Below, piece by piece: positions 8,179-15,944 of a stretch of 64,000 nt of DNA. A program made the position numbers and the translations under genes. This DNA is from Geodermatophilus sp. DSM 45219 (lineage in GTDB: Bacteria; Actinomycetota; Actinomycetes; Mycobacteriales; Geodermatophilaceae): positions 124,001 to 188,000 of the forward strand of contig NZ_FNIQ01000002.1 of NCBI RefSeq assembly GCF_900104025.1. Direction: 5' to 3'. The notes beneath the pieces were generated by a model. The model was not told the DNA's origin, did not search any database, and worked only from the letters and a program-made list of their open reading frames with translations. How positions within the stretch are numbered: position 1 is the stretch's first letter; every line of letters starts with the position of its first letter.

Positions 8179-8940
8179 TCACCCGAGCTGCAGGCGGTCG
8201 GCGATCCCGGCCGCGGTGAAGGCGGCCACCAGGTCGTCCCTGCTCTCGCTGAAGTGCGCCCAGCTGTCGCAGTGGGCGGGGACGACCCGGCGGGCGCCGA
8301 GGACCGTCGCGGCCTCGGCGGCCAGCGCACCGTCGATCGTGAGCAGCGCGCCGTCGAACAGGGCGGTGCGGGCGGCGCCGGCGAACAGCACCGCGGTGTC
8401 CACCAGCCCGACGCGGTCGGCGATCTCGCGGACGACGTCCAACGACGCGTTGTCCCCGCTGACGTGCACGGTCGGCAGGTCCGGGGCGGTGAGCACGAAG
8501 CCGACGACCTCGCCGGTCACCGGCTCGCAACCCTCGGGCCCGTGCCGGGCGGGCGTCGCGGTCACCGTGACGGTGCCGCCGTCCGGGCGGGTCAGCTCGA
8601 CGGCCTCCCAGGGGGCGAGCCCGCGGGTCGTCCCGCCGAGGCGCCCGGCGGCGCTGCGGGTGGTGAGCACGACCGGGACGTCGGCGAGCAGCGCGCGGCC
8701 CGACGCGTCGAGGTTGTCGGGGTGCTGGTCGTGGGACAGCAGCACCACGTCGACCGGCCCGAGGTCGGCCGGGTCGGCGGCGGACGGTGCGGTCTTGGTG
8801 AGCACCCGACCACCGCCGAGCGGGTAGTCGCCCGGAGCGTCGAAGGTCGGGTCGGTGAGGAGGCGGAGCCCGCCGTAGCCGATGAGCGTCGTCGGTCCGC
8901 CCAGGACGCGGACGGGGACCTGCTCGGGGGTGTCGGGCAC
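8179..8940 (-). CDS. MBL-fold metal-dependent hydrolase (UlaG-like)
   Basis: The 253-aa protein starts with a strand-rich PTTLIGYGGLRLLTDPTF segment like UlaG-type metallo-beta-lactamase-fold hydrolases. The motif LLSHDQHPDNLD stands where SHxHxDHxD is expected, so Asn replaces the second His of the canonical metal site. ATPARHGPEG and HVSGDNAS, and PAHCDSWAHF near the end, supply further ligands. The family hydrolyses phosphodiesters or lactones; the specific substrate is unknown and the altered motif makes metal content uncertain. It is monocistronic between the permease and the Rv1733c-type gene. Confidence 0.85.
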   Translation of the reverse strand: MPDTPEQVPVRVLGGPTTLIGYGGLRLLTDPTFDAPGDYPLGGGRVLTKTAPSAADPADLGPVDVVLLSHDQHPDNLDASGRALLADVPVVLTTRSAAGRLGGTTRGLAPWEAVELTRPDGGTVTVTATPARHGPEGCEPVTGEVVGFVLTAPDLPTVHVSGDNASLDVVREIADRVGLVDTAVLFAGAARTALFDGALLTIDGALAAEAATVLGARRVVPAHCDSWAHFSESRDDLVAAFTAAGIADRLQLG

Positions 8941-9006
8941 GGGGCACCTCTCGGGATCGGCGGCAGCGGCACGCCGACGCTAGGCCCGGGCCGCGACCGG
9001 CGCAGG

Positions 9007-9576
9007 TCAGGGGACCCGGCGGCTCCAGGTGGGCTCGACGCGGGCCCACCCGCGGGTCCACCGCCGGTCCCGCTGCCGCTCCAGCACCCGGCACAGCCCG
9101 ACGTGGGCGAGGACGGCGGCGCCGACCCCGCCGGCCCAGCCCACCCCGACCAGGACCAGGGTGCTGCGCCGCACCTCCGCCGCGGTCATCGGCTCGTCGA
9201 CGCGCCGCCCGTCGGACGCCGTCCACACCGTCAGGGTGTCCCCGGCCCGGGTGGTGGGGCGCACGGGGACCTCGCCGGTGACCACGGTCCCGCCGGGGGA
9301 GACCCACTGCGCCGCGACGGGGACGCGGGTCCGCGGCGAGGTGTCGCCGGGCACCTCGGGATCGGCGGTCACCACGGCGGTGACCGGCGTGCGCTCCGCG
9401 GCCTGCTGACGGGCGAGGTCGGCCAGGTCGGACCGGACGACGCCCCCGACGGTGAGCGCGACCGGGACCGACAGCAGCACCAGCAACAGCACGACGACCC
9501 GGGACACGGCCTCGACGCGGTCGCTGCCGCGCTTGAGCGGGCCCGAGCCCAGGGTGAACCGGCGGACCAGAGCCAC
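9007..9576 (-). CDS. Rv1733c-family membrane protein
   Basis: The 189-aa protein has a TM helix at about 25-45 ([20 protein letters not shown]), a periplasmic domain with GDTLTVWTASDGRRV, and a second TM near 140-160. The order TM, extracytoplasmic domain, TM is that of the mycobacterial Rv1733c family, a dormancy-associated protein of unknown function. I chose the GTG at 9576 because homology begins at ALVRRFTLGSGPLKRGSDRVEA. No partner gene is evident. Confidence 0.82.
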   Translation of the reverse strand: MALVRRFTLGSGPLKRGSDRVEAVSRVVVLLLVLLSVPVALTVGGVVRSDLADLARQQAAERTPVTAVVTADPEVPGDTSPRTRVPVAAQWVSPGGTVVTGEVPVRPTTRAGDTLTVWTASDGRRVDEPMTAAEVRRSTLVLVGVGWAGGVGAAVLAHVGLCRVLERQRDRRWTRGWARVEPTWSRRVP

Positions 9577-9643
9577 GGCGCCCCCTCCCGTCGACCGACC
9601 TGACCGGTCACTGTCCCAGCTGGAGGCTCCGGGCGGGGACGGG

Positions 9644-10600
9644 TCAGCCGGGCCGGTCGGCGAGCGACACCACCACCTTGCCGCGCAGCCGCCCGGAGCC
9701 CGCGTGACCAAGGGCCGACGCCACGTCCTCCAGGGGCACGACGCGGTCGAGCGGGACGCGCAGGCGGCCGGTGTCGACGAGGTGGGCGAGGTAGGCCAGG
9801 TCGACCGGTGACCGGCGGGTCGCGACCGCGGTCGCACGCGGCCCACCGCCCGGGCGGAGTGCGCGCAGCCTGTCGGGGGACAGCGGCCGGGTCGACACCA
9901 GGACGCCGTCGTCGGTCAGCGCGGGCCGCACCGCGGCGAACCGCAGCGCGCCGGGCGCGTCGAGCACGACGTCCCACCGCCGGCCGGCGGCGAGCACGTC
10001 GTCCCGGTGCCGGTCGAGGACGTCGTCGGCGCCCAGGTCGTGGAGCAGGTCGGCCCGGGCGGGGTCGGCGAGCGCGGTGACGGAGGCGCCGGCGAGCCGG
10101 GCGAGCTGCACGGCGTACGCGCCGATCCCCCCGGCCGCCCCGACGACCAGGACCCGCGGGGCGGTGCGAACGTGCAGGGCGCCCCGGCCGTGCAGGGCCT
10201 GCAGGGCGGTCAGCCCGGCCAGCGGGATCGCGGCCGCCTGCTCGAGGTCGACAGTGCGGGGAGCGCGGGCGGTGCGGTGCTGGGGCAGCAGGACCAGCTC
10301 GGCCATCGCGCCCCCGGTGTGGCCGATGAGGGCCATCACCCGGTCGCCGACCGCGAAGCCGGTGACGGCCGGCCCGCACGCCACGACCTGGCCCGCCAGG
10401 TCGAACCCCGGGGCGACGCGGCCGCCGCCGAGGGCCCGGAACGACCGCCCGCCACGGAGCAGCCCGAGGTCGGTGCCGTTGACGCTGGACGCGGCCACCC
10501 GCACGAGCACCTGGCTGCCCGTCGGGGGTGCGGGTGCAGGCACCTCGACGACCCGCGGTACGACCGACCCGCCGCTGCGGACGAGCCGCACGGCGCGCAT
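9644..10600 (-). CDS. NADP-dependent oxidoreductase (zinc-independent MDR / quinone reductase type)
   Basis: The 318-aa protein has a GroES-like N-terminal domain (VLVRVAASSVNGTDLGLLRG; PGFDLAGQVVACGPAVTGFAVGDRVMA) and a Rossmann domain with VVGAAGGIGAYAVQLARLAGASVTA, the AxxGGxG NADPH-binding signature of quinone oxidoreductases. The C-terminus DRVVPLEDVASALGHAGSGRLRGKVVV is typical. It reduces quinones or enones with NADPH. The ATG at 10600 starts the homology. It is 14 bases downstream of the SDR gene on the same strand, so the two are probably one transcript controlled by the divergent MarR regulator. Confidence 0.92.
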   Translation of the reverse strand: MRAVRLVRSGGSVVPRVVEVPAPAPPTGSQVLVRVAASSVNGTDLGLLRGGRSFRALGGGRVAPGFDLAGQVVACGPAVTGFAVGDRVMALIGHTGGAMAELVLLPQHRTARAPRTVDLEQAAAIPLAGLTALQALHGRGALHVRTAPRVLVVGAAGGIGAYAVQLARLAGASVTALADPARADLLHDLGADDVLDRHRDDVLAAGRRWDVVLDAPGALRFAAVRPALTDDGVLVSTRPLSPDRLRALRPGGGPRATAVATRRSPVDLAYLAHLVDTGRLRVPLDRVVPLEDVASALGHAGSGRLRGKVVVSLADRPG

Positions 10601-10614
10601 CGGGGAGGCGCCGG

Positions 10615-11238
10615 TCACCGGCCGGCGACCAGCGGTGCCTGCCGGAGGTAGTCGGGCCGGCCCGCCAGGTCGGCGAGGAAGGCCGCGAGGTCGGCCCGCG
10701 GGATCGACGTGCGGCGCGGGGAGCACCCGGCGGAGTGCTCGACCCGCCCCGTCGGCGGTCCGTCGACCAGGCGCGGGGCCCGCACGAGCGTCCAGTCCAG
10801 GTCGCTGGCCGCCCACGTCTCCCGCTCCAGCGCCTTGTCCCGCACGGTCTGCCCGCCCAGCCGCTGCAGGAGTGCGGAGACGACGCGGTCGCGCCGCGAC
10901 TTGCGGTCGCCGGGGACGTCCACCCCCGCGCCGCTCACCCCGACGAAGCGGCGCACGCCCGCCTCCCGCAAGGCGGTCACCAGCAGCGGCGCGACCTCCC
11001 GGTGCAGCGTGCCGTCGCCGCGGCGCGGACCGAGCGCGGACACCACCGCGTCGGCGCCGTCCACCAGGGCGCTCAGGGCGCCTGGGTCGCGGGCGTCCCC
11101 CGCCACCCAGGTCACCGCCTCCGGCCCGGCCGGATCCGGCGCCCTGGTCAGGGCGACGACGGTGTGGCCGCGCCGCACCAGCTCGTCGACCAGCAGCCGG
11201 CCGGTCGCCCCCGTCGCGCCGAGTACCGCCACCCGCAC
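10615..11238 (-). CDS. NAD(P)H-binding SDR-type protein (atypical short-chain reductase)
   Basis: The 207-aa protein opens with VRVAVLGATGATGRLLVDELVRRGHTVVAL, the GxxGxxG dinucleotide-binding loop of NmrA-like/atypical SDRs. SALGPRRGDGTLHREVAPLLVTALREAGVRRFVGVSGAGV follows. Several GTG codons lie in frame (11247, 11244, 11238). I prefer 11238 because AGGGAG is 8 bases upstream and the Rossmann strand starts there. It is upstream of the quinone reductase gene and divergent from the MarR gene, with a palindrome between them. This suggests an electrophile- or quinone-stress module; the inducer is unknown. Confidence 0.88.
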   Translation of the reverse strand: MRVAVLGATGATGRLLVDELVRRGHTVVALTRAPDPAGPEAVTWVAGDARDPGALSALVDGADAVVSALGPRRGDGTLHREVAPLLVTALREAGVRRFVGVSGAGVDVPGDRKSRRDRVVSALLQRLGGQTVRDKALERETWAASDLDWTLVRAPRLVDGPPTGRVEHSAGCSPRRTSIPRADLAAFLADLAGRPDYLRQAPLVAGR

Positions 11239-11275
11239 AGCCACCACTCCCTCTCGACCGGGGCCGACCCGGTCA

Positions 11276-11290
11276 TGTGTACGGTACACA
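11276..11290. promoter_or_regulatory. Perfect palindromic operator between SDR and MarR genes
   Basis: TGTGTAC-G-GTACACA is an exact 7-1-7 inverted repeat ending one base before the MarR GTG start at 11292. MarR proteins bind such sites as dimers. The position would block transcription of the regulator (probably leaderless) and of the divergent SDR operon. The symmetry is seen in the sequence; binding is inferred. Confidence 0.7.
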
Positions 11291-11291
11291 C

Positions 11292-11777
11292 GTGACGGAG
11301 CCGGCGTCGGTCGACCTGCAGCTGCTCGACGAGGCGCTGGTCCGGCTCCGCCGGCTGTGGACGGCGTCGCGGGCCTCCGTCGTCGACGAGCTCGGCCGGC
11401 GGGTGGAGATGTCCAGCGTGCTGGTGGTGGAGGCCTGCGCCCGTGCGGGGTCGCACGGCGCCGAGGTCACCGTGGGTGACGTGGCCGCCTTCCTCGACGT
11501 CGAGCCGTCCACCGCGAGCCGGATGGTGGACCGGGCGGAGACCGCGGGGCTGGTCCGGCGCACGGCCTCCACCGTGGACGGACGCCGGGCCGCGCTGCGT
11601 CCCACCGACGCCGGCCGCGCCCTGCGCGCCCGGGCGACCGCCGCCCGGCTCGGCTGGCTGGGCGGGGTGGTCGCGGACTGGCGCCCGGAGGACGTGCACG
11701 CCCTGGCCGCGGCGCTCGCCTCGTTCGCCGACGCGGTCGCCGCGGCCCCACCGCCGGGACCGGCCGCACGCGGCTGA
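11292..11777 (+). CDS. MarR-family transcriptional regulator
   Basis: The 161-aa protein has a winged helix with VTVGDVAAFLDVEPSTASRMVDRAETAGLVRRTASTVDGRRAALRPTDAGRAL at about residues 60-115, the MarR pattern with the wing D-GR motif. Helices on both sides form the dimer. The GTG at 11292 is immediately next to the 15-bp palindrome, so autoregulation and control of the divergent SDR/oxidoreductase operon are likely. It has no conserved cysteine in the usual OhrR position; the only Cys lies in VVEACARAG. Ligand unknown. Confidence 0.9.
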   Translation: MTEPASVDLQLLDEALVRLRRLWTASRASVVDELGRRVEMSSVLVVEACARAGSHGAEVTVGDVAAFLDVEPSTASRMVDRAETAGLVRRTASTVDGRRAALRPTDAGRALRARATAARLGWLGGVVADWRPEDVHALAAALASFADAVAAAPPPGPAARG

Positions 11778-12029
11778 GCGAGGCGGGGGCCGGGCCGGCG
11801 TCCGGCAGCCTGCGCGGGCACACCCACCGTGCCGCACGAGAGGACGTCCGGGAGCACGGCGACCGACCCCTCGCACCGCGCCGGTCGAGCGAGCCACCGA
11901 CCGGTCGTGGGACGAGTGGCTGCGGTCCATGGCGGCCATCGGCGCCGAGCACCTCGACCACGGTCGGGCGGCACCCGTGGCCGTGGCGCTGTGCCCGGCG
12001 ATCCGGCCACCGGCGGGGGAGTCGGGTGC

Positions 12030-12251
12030 TCAGGGGGACGGCGCGGGAGGGCGAGGGGCCTCGAGCAGCAGTTCGAGGAAGTGCTCCACGGCCGCGAGCT
12101 CGGGATCCCCCAGCTCGGCGGTGGCCCGCTGGATCGCCTGGGCGAGCGGCCGGAGGTGCTGCGCGCCGAAGCCGGAGGCCGTCGGGGTCAGCGTCACGAT
12201 GACCTTGCGCCGGTCGCCGGGATCCCGGTTCCGCTGCTGAGGCGACCTCAC
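12030..12251 (-). pseudogene. C-terminal remnant of a MarR-family regulator
   Basis: The 73-codon frame contains RDPGDRRKVIVTLTPTASGFGAQHL, the wing and downstream helix of a MarR regulator (family pattern dpxDRRxvxvxLTpxG), then a C-terminal helix. The DNA-recognition helix and N-terminal half are missing. Upstream on the minus strand the sequence switches at about 12245 to an unrelated membrane-protein fragment in the opposite orientation. I read this as a truncated, probably non-functional gene left by a deletion or rearrangement. Confidence 0.65.
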
Positions 12252-12268
12252 CCGTCGACCGGTGGACG

Positions 12269-12664
12269 GTGCGGGTCCCGCTGGGGCTGTTCACCGGCTG
12301 GGTGACCCTGGCGACCGCGGCCGGCACCACCGAGGCCCTGATCGCCGCCGGCGCCGGCGACCTGTGGCCCGGCCGGCAGTCCTGGGCGGTCGCCGTGCTC
12401 GGCGTCGCCGGCGGCGTGGCCGCCGTCGTCACCCGCGCGGTGCCGGTCTCGCTGGCCTGTCCCGCCGCCGTCGTGTGGGGGCTGGTCGGGACCGTCGCCC
12501 GGTCCCTGCCCGAGCGCCCCGTCCCCGGCATCGCCGCGGCCGCGGCGGCCGCGGCGGTGCTCGGTGCCGCGGCCTCCCCACGCCGCGCGGGCCGCGGGCG
12601 GGCAGGGCGGCGTCGGACGCCGGAGCCGCGCCGCGCGCCCGGGCGGATCTCGGGTCGCCCGTGA
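12269..12664 (+). pseudogene. Truncated membrane protein (C-terminal part of a TspO-like/tryptophan-rich protein)
   Basis: The frame encodes VPLGLFTGWVTLATAAGTTEALIAAGAGDL and three further hydrophobic segments up to about residue 100, then an Arg-rich tail. In the family I am reminded of (tryptophan-rich TspO/MBR-like hypothetical proteins), the pattern lpfslylGWxtvAT is in the second half of a protein of about 260 aa. Here it begins at once, so the N-terminal half seems lost. It may still be translated from the GTG at 12269, but no ribosome-binding site is evident. It abuts the MarR remnant. The family call is tentative. Confidence 0.5.
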
Positions 12665-12864
12665 GCGTGCCGGACCGACCCCTGGACGTACCGCTCCGGA
12701 GACGTCGGACGACCACGTGGGCACGCAGCCCGTGGCGGCACCCAGGCCGTCCGCCGTCGCCGGCCCCACGGCAGCCGCCGGCTCTCGGCTCCTGCACCTC
12801 CGCGGGGTGGGCGGCCCTCACCCGTCGGTCGGCAGGTGGCCGGTCGGGCGGACCGGGCCCGCGC

Positions 12865-13515
12865 TCAGGCCGTGTCGCGGGAGCGGTGCGCCTCGGCGGC
12901 CGCGCGGCGGAGCCCCTCGGCGTCGAGCTCGGGGCCGTAGCCGGGGGTGCCGGGCTGGACCCGCCACCCCTCGGCGAGCGGGCCGAGGTCGACCACGTCG
13001 AAGCCGAACCCCTCGACGAGGGCGGCGACGACGGCCCTGGCCTCGTCGTCGTCCCCGGCGACGGCCAGGGCACGACGGCCGGGCGTGCCCGCCGGCGTGC
13101 CGTGGTCGGCGAGGTGGCCGGCCTGGATGTGGTTGAAGGCCTTGACCACCCTGGACTCCGGCAGGTGCGCCTGCAGCAGCTCCGACGACGTGGTGGTCCC
13201 GTCGTCCAGCTCGGCGATCCGCCCGTCCCGCTGCGGGTAGTAGTTGTTCGTGTCGACGACGACCTTGCCGCGCAGGGGCTCCACCGGCACCTGGCGGTAG
13301 TTCCCCAGCGGGATCGTCACGACCACGACGTCGCCCGCCGCCGCCGCGCCCTCGGCGGTGTCCGCGCGTGCGTCCGGCCCGAGCTCGGCGACCAGGTCGC
13401 CCAGCGTCCCGGGTCCGCGCGAGTTGGACAGCACGACCCGGTGGCCGTGGTCCACCGCCAGGCGGGCCAGGGTGCCGCCGATGGTGCCGCTGCCGATCAG
13501 TCCGATGGTGGCCAT
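12865..13515 (-). CDS. NADPH-dependent F420 reductase-like NAD(P)-binding protein
   Basis: The 216-aa protein starts ATIGLIGSGTIGGTLARLAVDHGHRVVLSNSRGP, a GxGxxG Rossmann loop followed by the SNSRGP motif of F420H2:NADP+ oxidoreductase-like proteins (COG2085). DVVVVTIPLGNY, VVDTNNYYPQRDG and VVKAFNHI continue the family pattern. It transfers hydride between NADPH and F420 or a similar acceptor. The start is the ATG at 13515; upstream in-frame codons lack homology. It is divergent from the universal stress protein gene. Confidence 0.9.
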   Translation of the reverse strand: MATIGLIGSGTIGGTLARLAVDHGHRVVLSNSRGPGTLGDLVAELGPDARADTAEGAAAAGDVVVVTIPLGNYRQVPVEPLRGKVVVDTNNYYPQRDGRIAELDDGTTTSSELLQAHLPESRVVKAFNHIQAGHLADHGTPAGTPGRRALAVAGDDDEARAVVAALVEGFGFDVVDLGPLAEGWRVQPGTPGYGPELDAEGLRRAAAEAHRSRDTA

Positions 13516-13627
13516 GCCCGTCGACAGCACCGCGGCGGGACCGGGTGTTCCACCGGCCGGCAGGGGGCTGACGGCCACGGTGGCGCGCGGCGCCCCCGTG
13601 CTCGTCCGGCTCTCGTAGGGTCCGCCC

Positions 13628-14140
13628 ATGACTCAGGGGATGGACGTGGAGGAGCAGGACGACGGCGTCGCGCGGACGGCCGACGTCCCCGGCGGCGTGC
13701 TGGTCGCGCACGACGGGTCGGACTGCGCCCGGGAGGCGCTGCAGTGGGCCGCGGGCCTCGCGGTCCGGGCCGGTTACCCGCTGCACGTGCTGCGCGCCTG
13801 GAAGATCACCACCGCGCCGCAGCCGGCCACCTGGGAGCCGGGGTACGTGCCCCCGCTCGAGGACTTCGAGAAGGCGGTGCGGGACGAGCTGGAGGCCTCC
13901 GTGGCCGCCGCGGAGCTGGACCCGGCCCTGTCGGTCACCTGCCACGTGGCGCACGGGGCGGCCGCGCGCCGGATCATCGAGTCAGCCGCCCGCGCCGACC
14001 TGCTGGTGGTCGGCGCGCGCGGCCTCGGTGGCTTCGCCGGCCTGGTGCTCGGCTCGGTCAGCGACCAGCTCGTCCGGCACGCACCGTGCCCGGTCACGGT
14101 GGTGCGGACCGGCACGACGCTCCACGACGCGGGGGACTGA
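13628..14140 (+). CDS. Universal stress protein (UspA domain)
   Basis: The 170-aa single Usp domain has GGVLVAHDGSDCAREALQWAAGLAVRAGYPLHVLRAW at about 21-57. The ATP-binding motif GARGLGGFAGLVLGSVSDQLVRHAPCPVTVV is near the C-terminus, matching G-x2-G-x9-G-S. It is therefore expected to bind ATP. Such proteins are often dormancy- or stress-induced in actinobacteria, but no DosR box is obvious here. The ATG at 13628 is the first of two close Met codons (the other is MDVEEQDD). Confidence 0.92.
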   Translation: MTQGMDVEEQDDGVARTADVPGGVLVAHDGSDCAREALQWAAGLAVRAGYPLHVLRAWKITTAPQPATWEPGYVPPLEDFEKAVRDELEASVAAAELDPALSVTCHVAHGAAARRIIESAARADLLVVGARGLGGFAGLVLGSVSDQLVRHAPCPVTVVRTGTTLHDAGD

Positions 14141-14239
14141 GCAGCCCGCCGGCTCGGTTCGGCGAGGGGTGACCGACACCCGCCCGGCGCGCGCCCGGCG
14201 CGCGCACGACCTGTCGGACGGGGCGGCGAGACTGCCGGG

Positions 14240-15901
14240 GTGGACCGGATCCTCCTCGTGCGCCGGCCCGAGGGCGCCGTGGAGGCGCACGAGCCGGGCG
14301 ACGACGGGACGGCGTCCCGCCTCACCCGGCTCCCCGCCGCCGAGCTCGCCCGGTTCGTGCGGGACCGGGAGCGGTCGCCGGTGCGCTGGGTGTGGGACGA
14401 CACCACGCGCTGGTACCCGGCGCTGCTGGACGCCGGCGTGCGGGTGGCGCGGTGCACCGACCTGCGGCTCACCCACGCGGTGCTGCGGCGCTCGCCCCTC
14501 GTCGACCGGTCGCTGCTCGCCGCCGCCGAGACACCCGGCTGGGACGCGCTGCAGCCGGTGACCGCGTCCGACCCGGCCCTCTTCCCGCTCGCGGACCCCG
14601 CCGACGGCCTCGACCCGGTCGCCGAGGACGCCCGCCAGCAGGCGGCGCTGGCCGCGTCGGCGGAACGGGGCCGCCTGGCCCTGCTGCTGGCCGCCGAGTC
14701 CTCCGGGGCGCTGGTGGCCGCGGAGATGACGCACACCGGCCTGCCGTGGCGGGCCGACGTCCACGAGCGGCTGCTCACCGACCTGCTGGGCCCTCGGCCC
14801 GCGCACGGCGCCCGCCCCGCGACGCTGGAGGCGCTGGCCGGGGAGGTGCGCGGAGCGCTGCGGGCGCCGGACCTGAACCCGGACTCGCCCGGCGCCCTGC
14901 TGGCGGCGTTGCAGGCGGCCGGGCTGGCCGTGGCGGACACCCGCTCCTGGAGCCTGGAGCAGCTGGACCACCCCGTCGTCGCCCCGCTGCTGGAGTACAA
15001 GCGGCTCGCCCGGCTGATGACCGCCAACGGGTGGGCCTGGCTGGACGCCTGGGTCCGCGACGGCCGGTTCCGGTCGTGGTTCGTGCCCGGCGGGGTGGTG
15101 ACCGGACGGTGGGCGAGCAACGGCGGGGGAGCGCTGTCGGTGCCGACCCAGGTGCGCCCCGCGGCCGTGGCGGACGACGGCTGGCGGCTCGTGGTCGCCG
15201 ACGTCGCCCAGCTGGAGCCCCGCGTGCTGGCCGGCATGAGCGGGGACGACGCCATGGCCGAGGCGGCCCGCGCCGCCGACCTCTACGCGGGCATGGTGGC
15301 CGCCGGCACCGTGGAGACCCGGGCGCAGGCCAAGCTCGCCCTCCTCGGCGCGATGTACGGCGCCACCCGCGGCGAGAGCGGCCGCATCATGCCGCGGCTG
15401 GCCCGCCGGTACCCCCGGGCGATCGCGCTGGTGGAGGAGGCGGCCCGGGCCGGGGAGCGCGGCGAGGTGGTGCACACCCTGCTGGGCCGCGGCTCCCCGC
15501 GCCCCACCGGCGCGTGGGCGGAGCGCTCCGTCGGGCTGGGCGAGCCGGTCGAGGCCGCCGGGTCCCGGGAGGAGCGCGACCGGCAGCGCCGGGCCTGGGG
15601 GCGGTTCACCCGCAACTTCGTCGTCCAGGGCACCGGTGCGGAGTGGGCGCTGTGCTGGCTGGCCGACCTGCGCAACCGGCTGTGGCGCCTCGGCGGCCCC
15701 GGGCCGCTGGGGGAGCGGCCGCACCTGGCCTTCTTCCTGCACGACGAGGTCGTCGTCCACGCTCCCGAGCACCTGGCCGACGCCGTCGCCGGGGAGGTGC
15801 GGGCGGCCGCCGCCACGGCCGGCCGCCTGCTGTTCGGCGACTTCCCGGTCGACTTCCCGCTCGACGTGTCGGTCGTGCGGTCCTGGGCCGACGCCGGCTG
15901 A
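14240..15901 (+). CDS. Bifunctional 3'-5' exonuclease/DNA polymerase (Pol I-like, lacks 5'-3' exonuclease)
   Basis: The 553-aa protein is a family A polymerase homologue. An N-terminal exonuclease-like half (to about 200) is followed by a polymerase half: RSWFVPGGVVTGRWASNGGGALSVPTQVR (template/primer contacts), the motif A region VVADVAQLEPRVLAGMSGDDAMAEA, the motif B (O-helix) region LALLGAMYGATRGESG and motif C LAFFLHDEVVVHAP. Motif A has DVAQLEPR where Pol I has DYSQIELR, and motif C keeps HDE. This is the actinobacterial accessory enzyme usually annotated with this name. Role in vivo unknown; repair is inferred. The GTG start at 14240 is nine bases after GGCGAGA. Confidence 0.9.
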   Translation: MDRILLVRRPEGAVEAHEPGDDGTASRLTRLPAAELARFVRDRERSPVRWVWDDTTRWYPALLDAGVRVARCTDLRLTHAVLRRSPLVDRSLLAAAETPGWDALQPVTASDPALFPLADPADGLDPVAEDARQQAALAASAERGRLALLLAAESSGALVAAEMTHTGLPWRADVHERLLTDLLGPRPAHGARPATLEALAGEVRGALRAPDLNPDSPGALLAALQAAGLAVADTRSWSLEQLDHPVVAPLLEYKRLARLMTANGWAWLDAWVRDGRFRSWFVPGGVVTGRWASNGGGALSVPTQVRPAAVADDGWRLVVADVAQLEPRVLAGMSGDDAMAEAARAADLYAGMVAAGTVETRAQAKLALLGAMYGATRGESGRIMPRLARRYPRAIALVEEAARAGERGEVVHTLLGRGSPRPTGAWAERSVGLGEPVEAAGSREERDRQRRAWGRFTRNFVVQGTGAEWALCWLADLRNRLWRLGGPGPLGERPHLAFFLHDEVVVHAPEHLADAVAGEVRAAAATAGRLLFGDFPVDFPLDVSVVRSWADAG

Positions 15902-15944
15902 GCCCGGACGGGTGCCCCGGAGCCCTGTGCGCGGTCCCCGGCCC

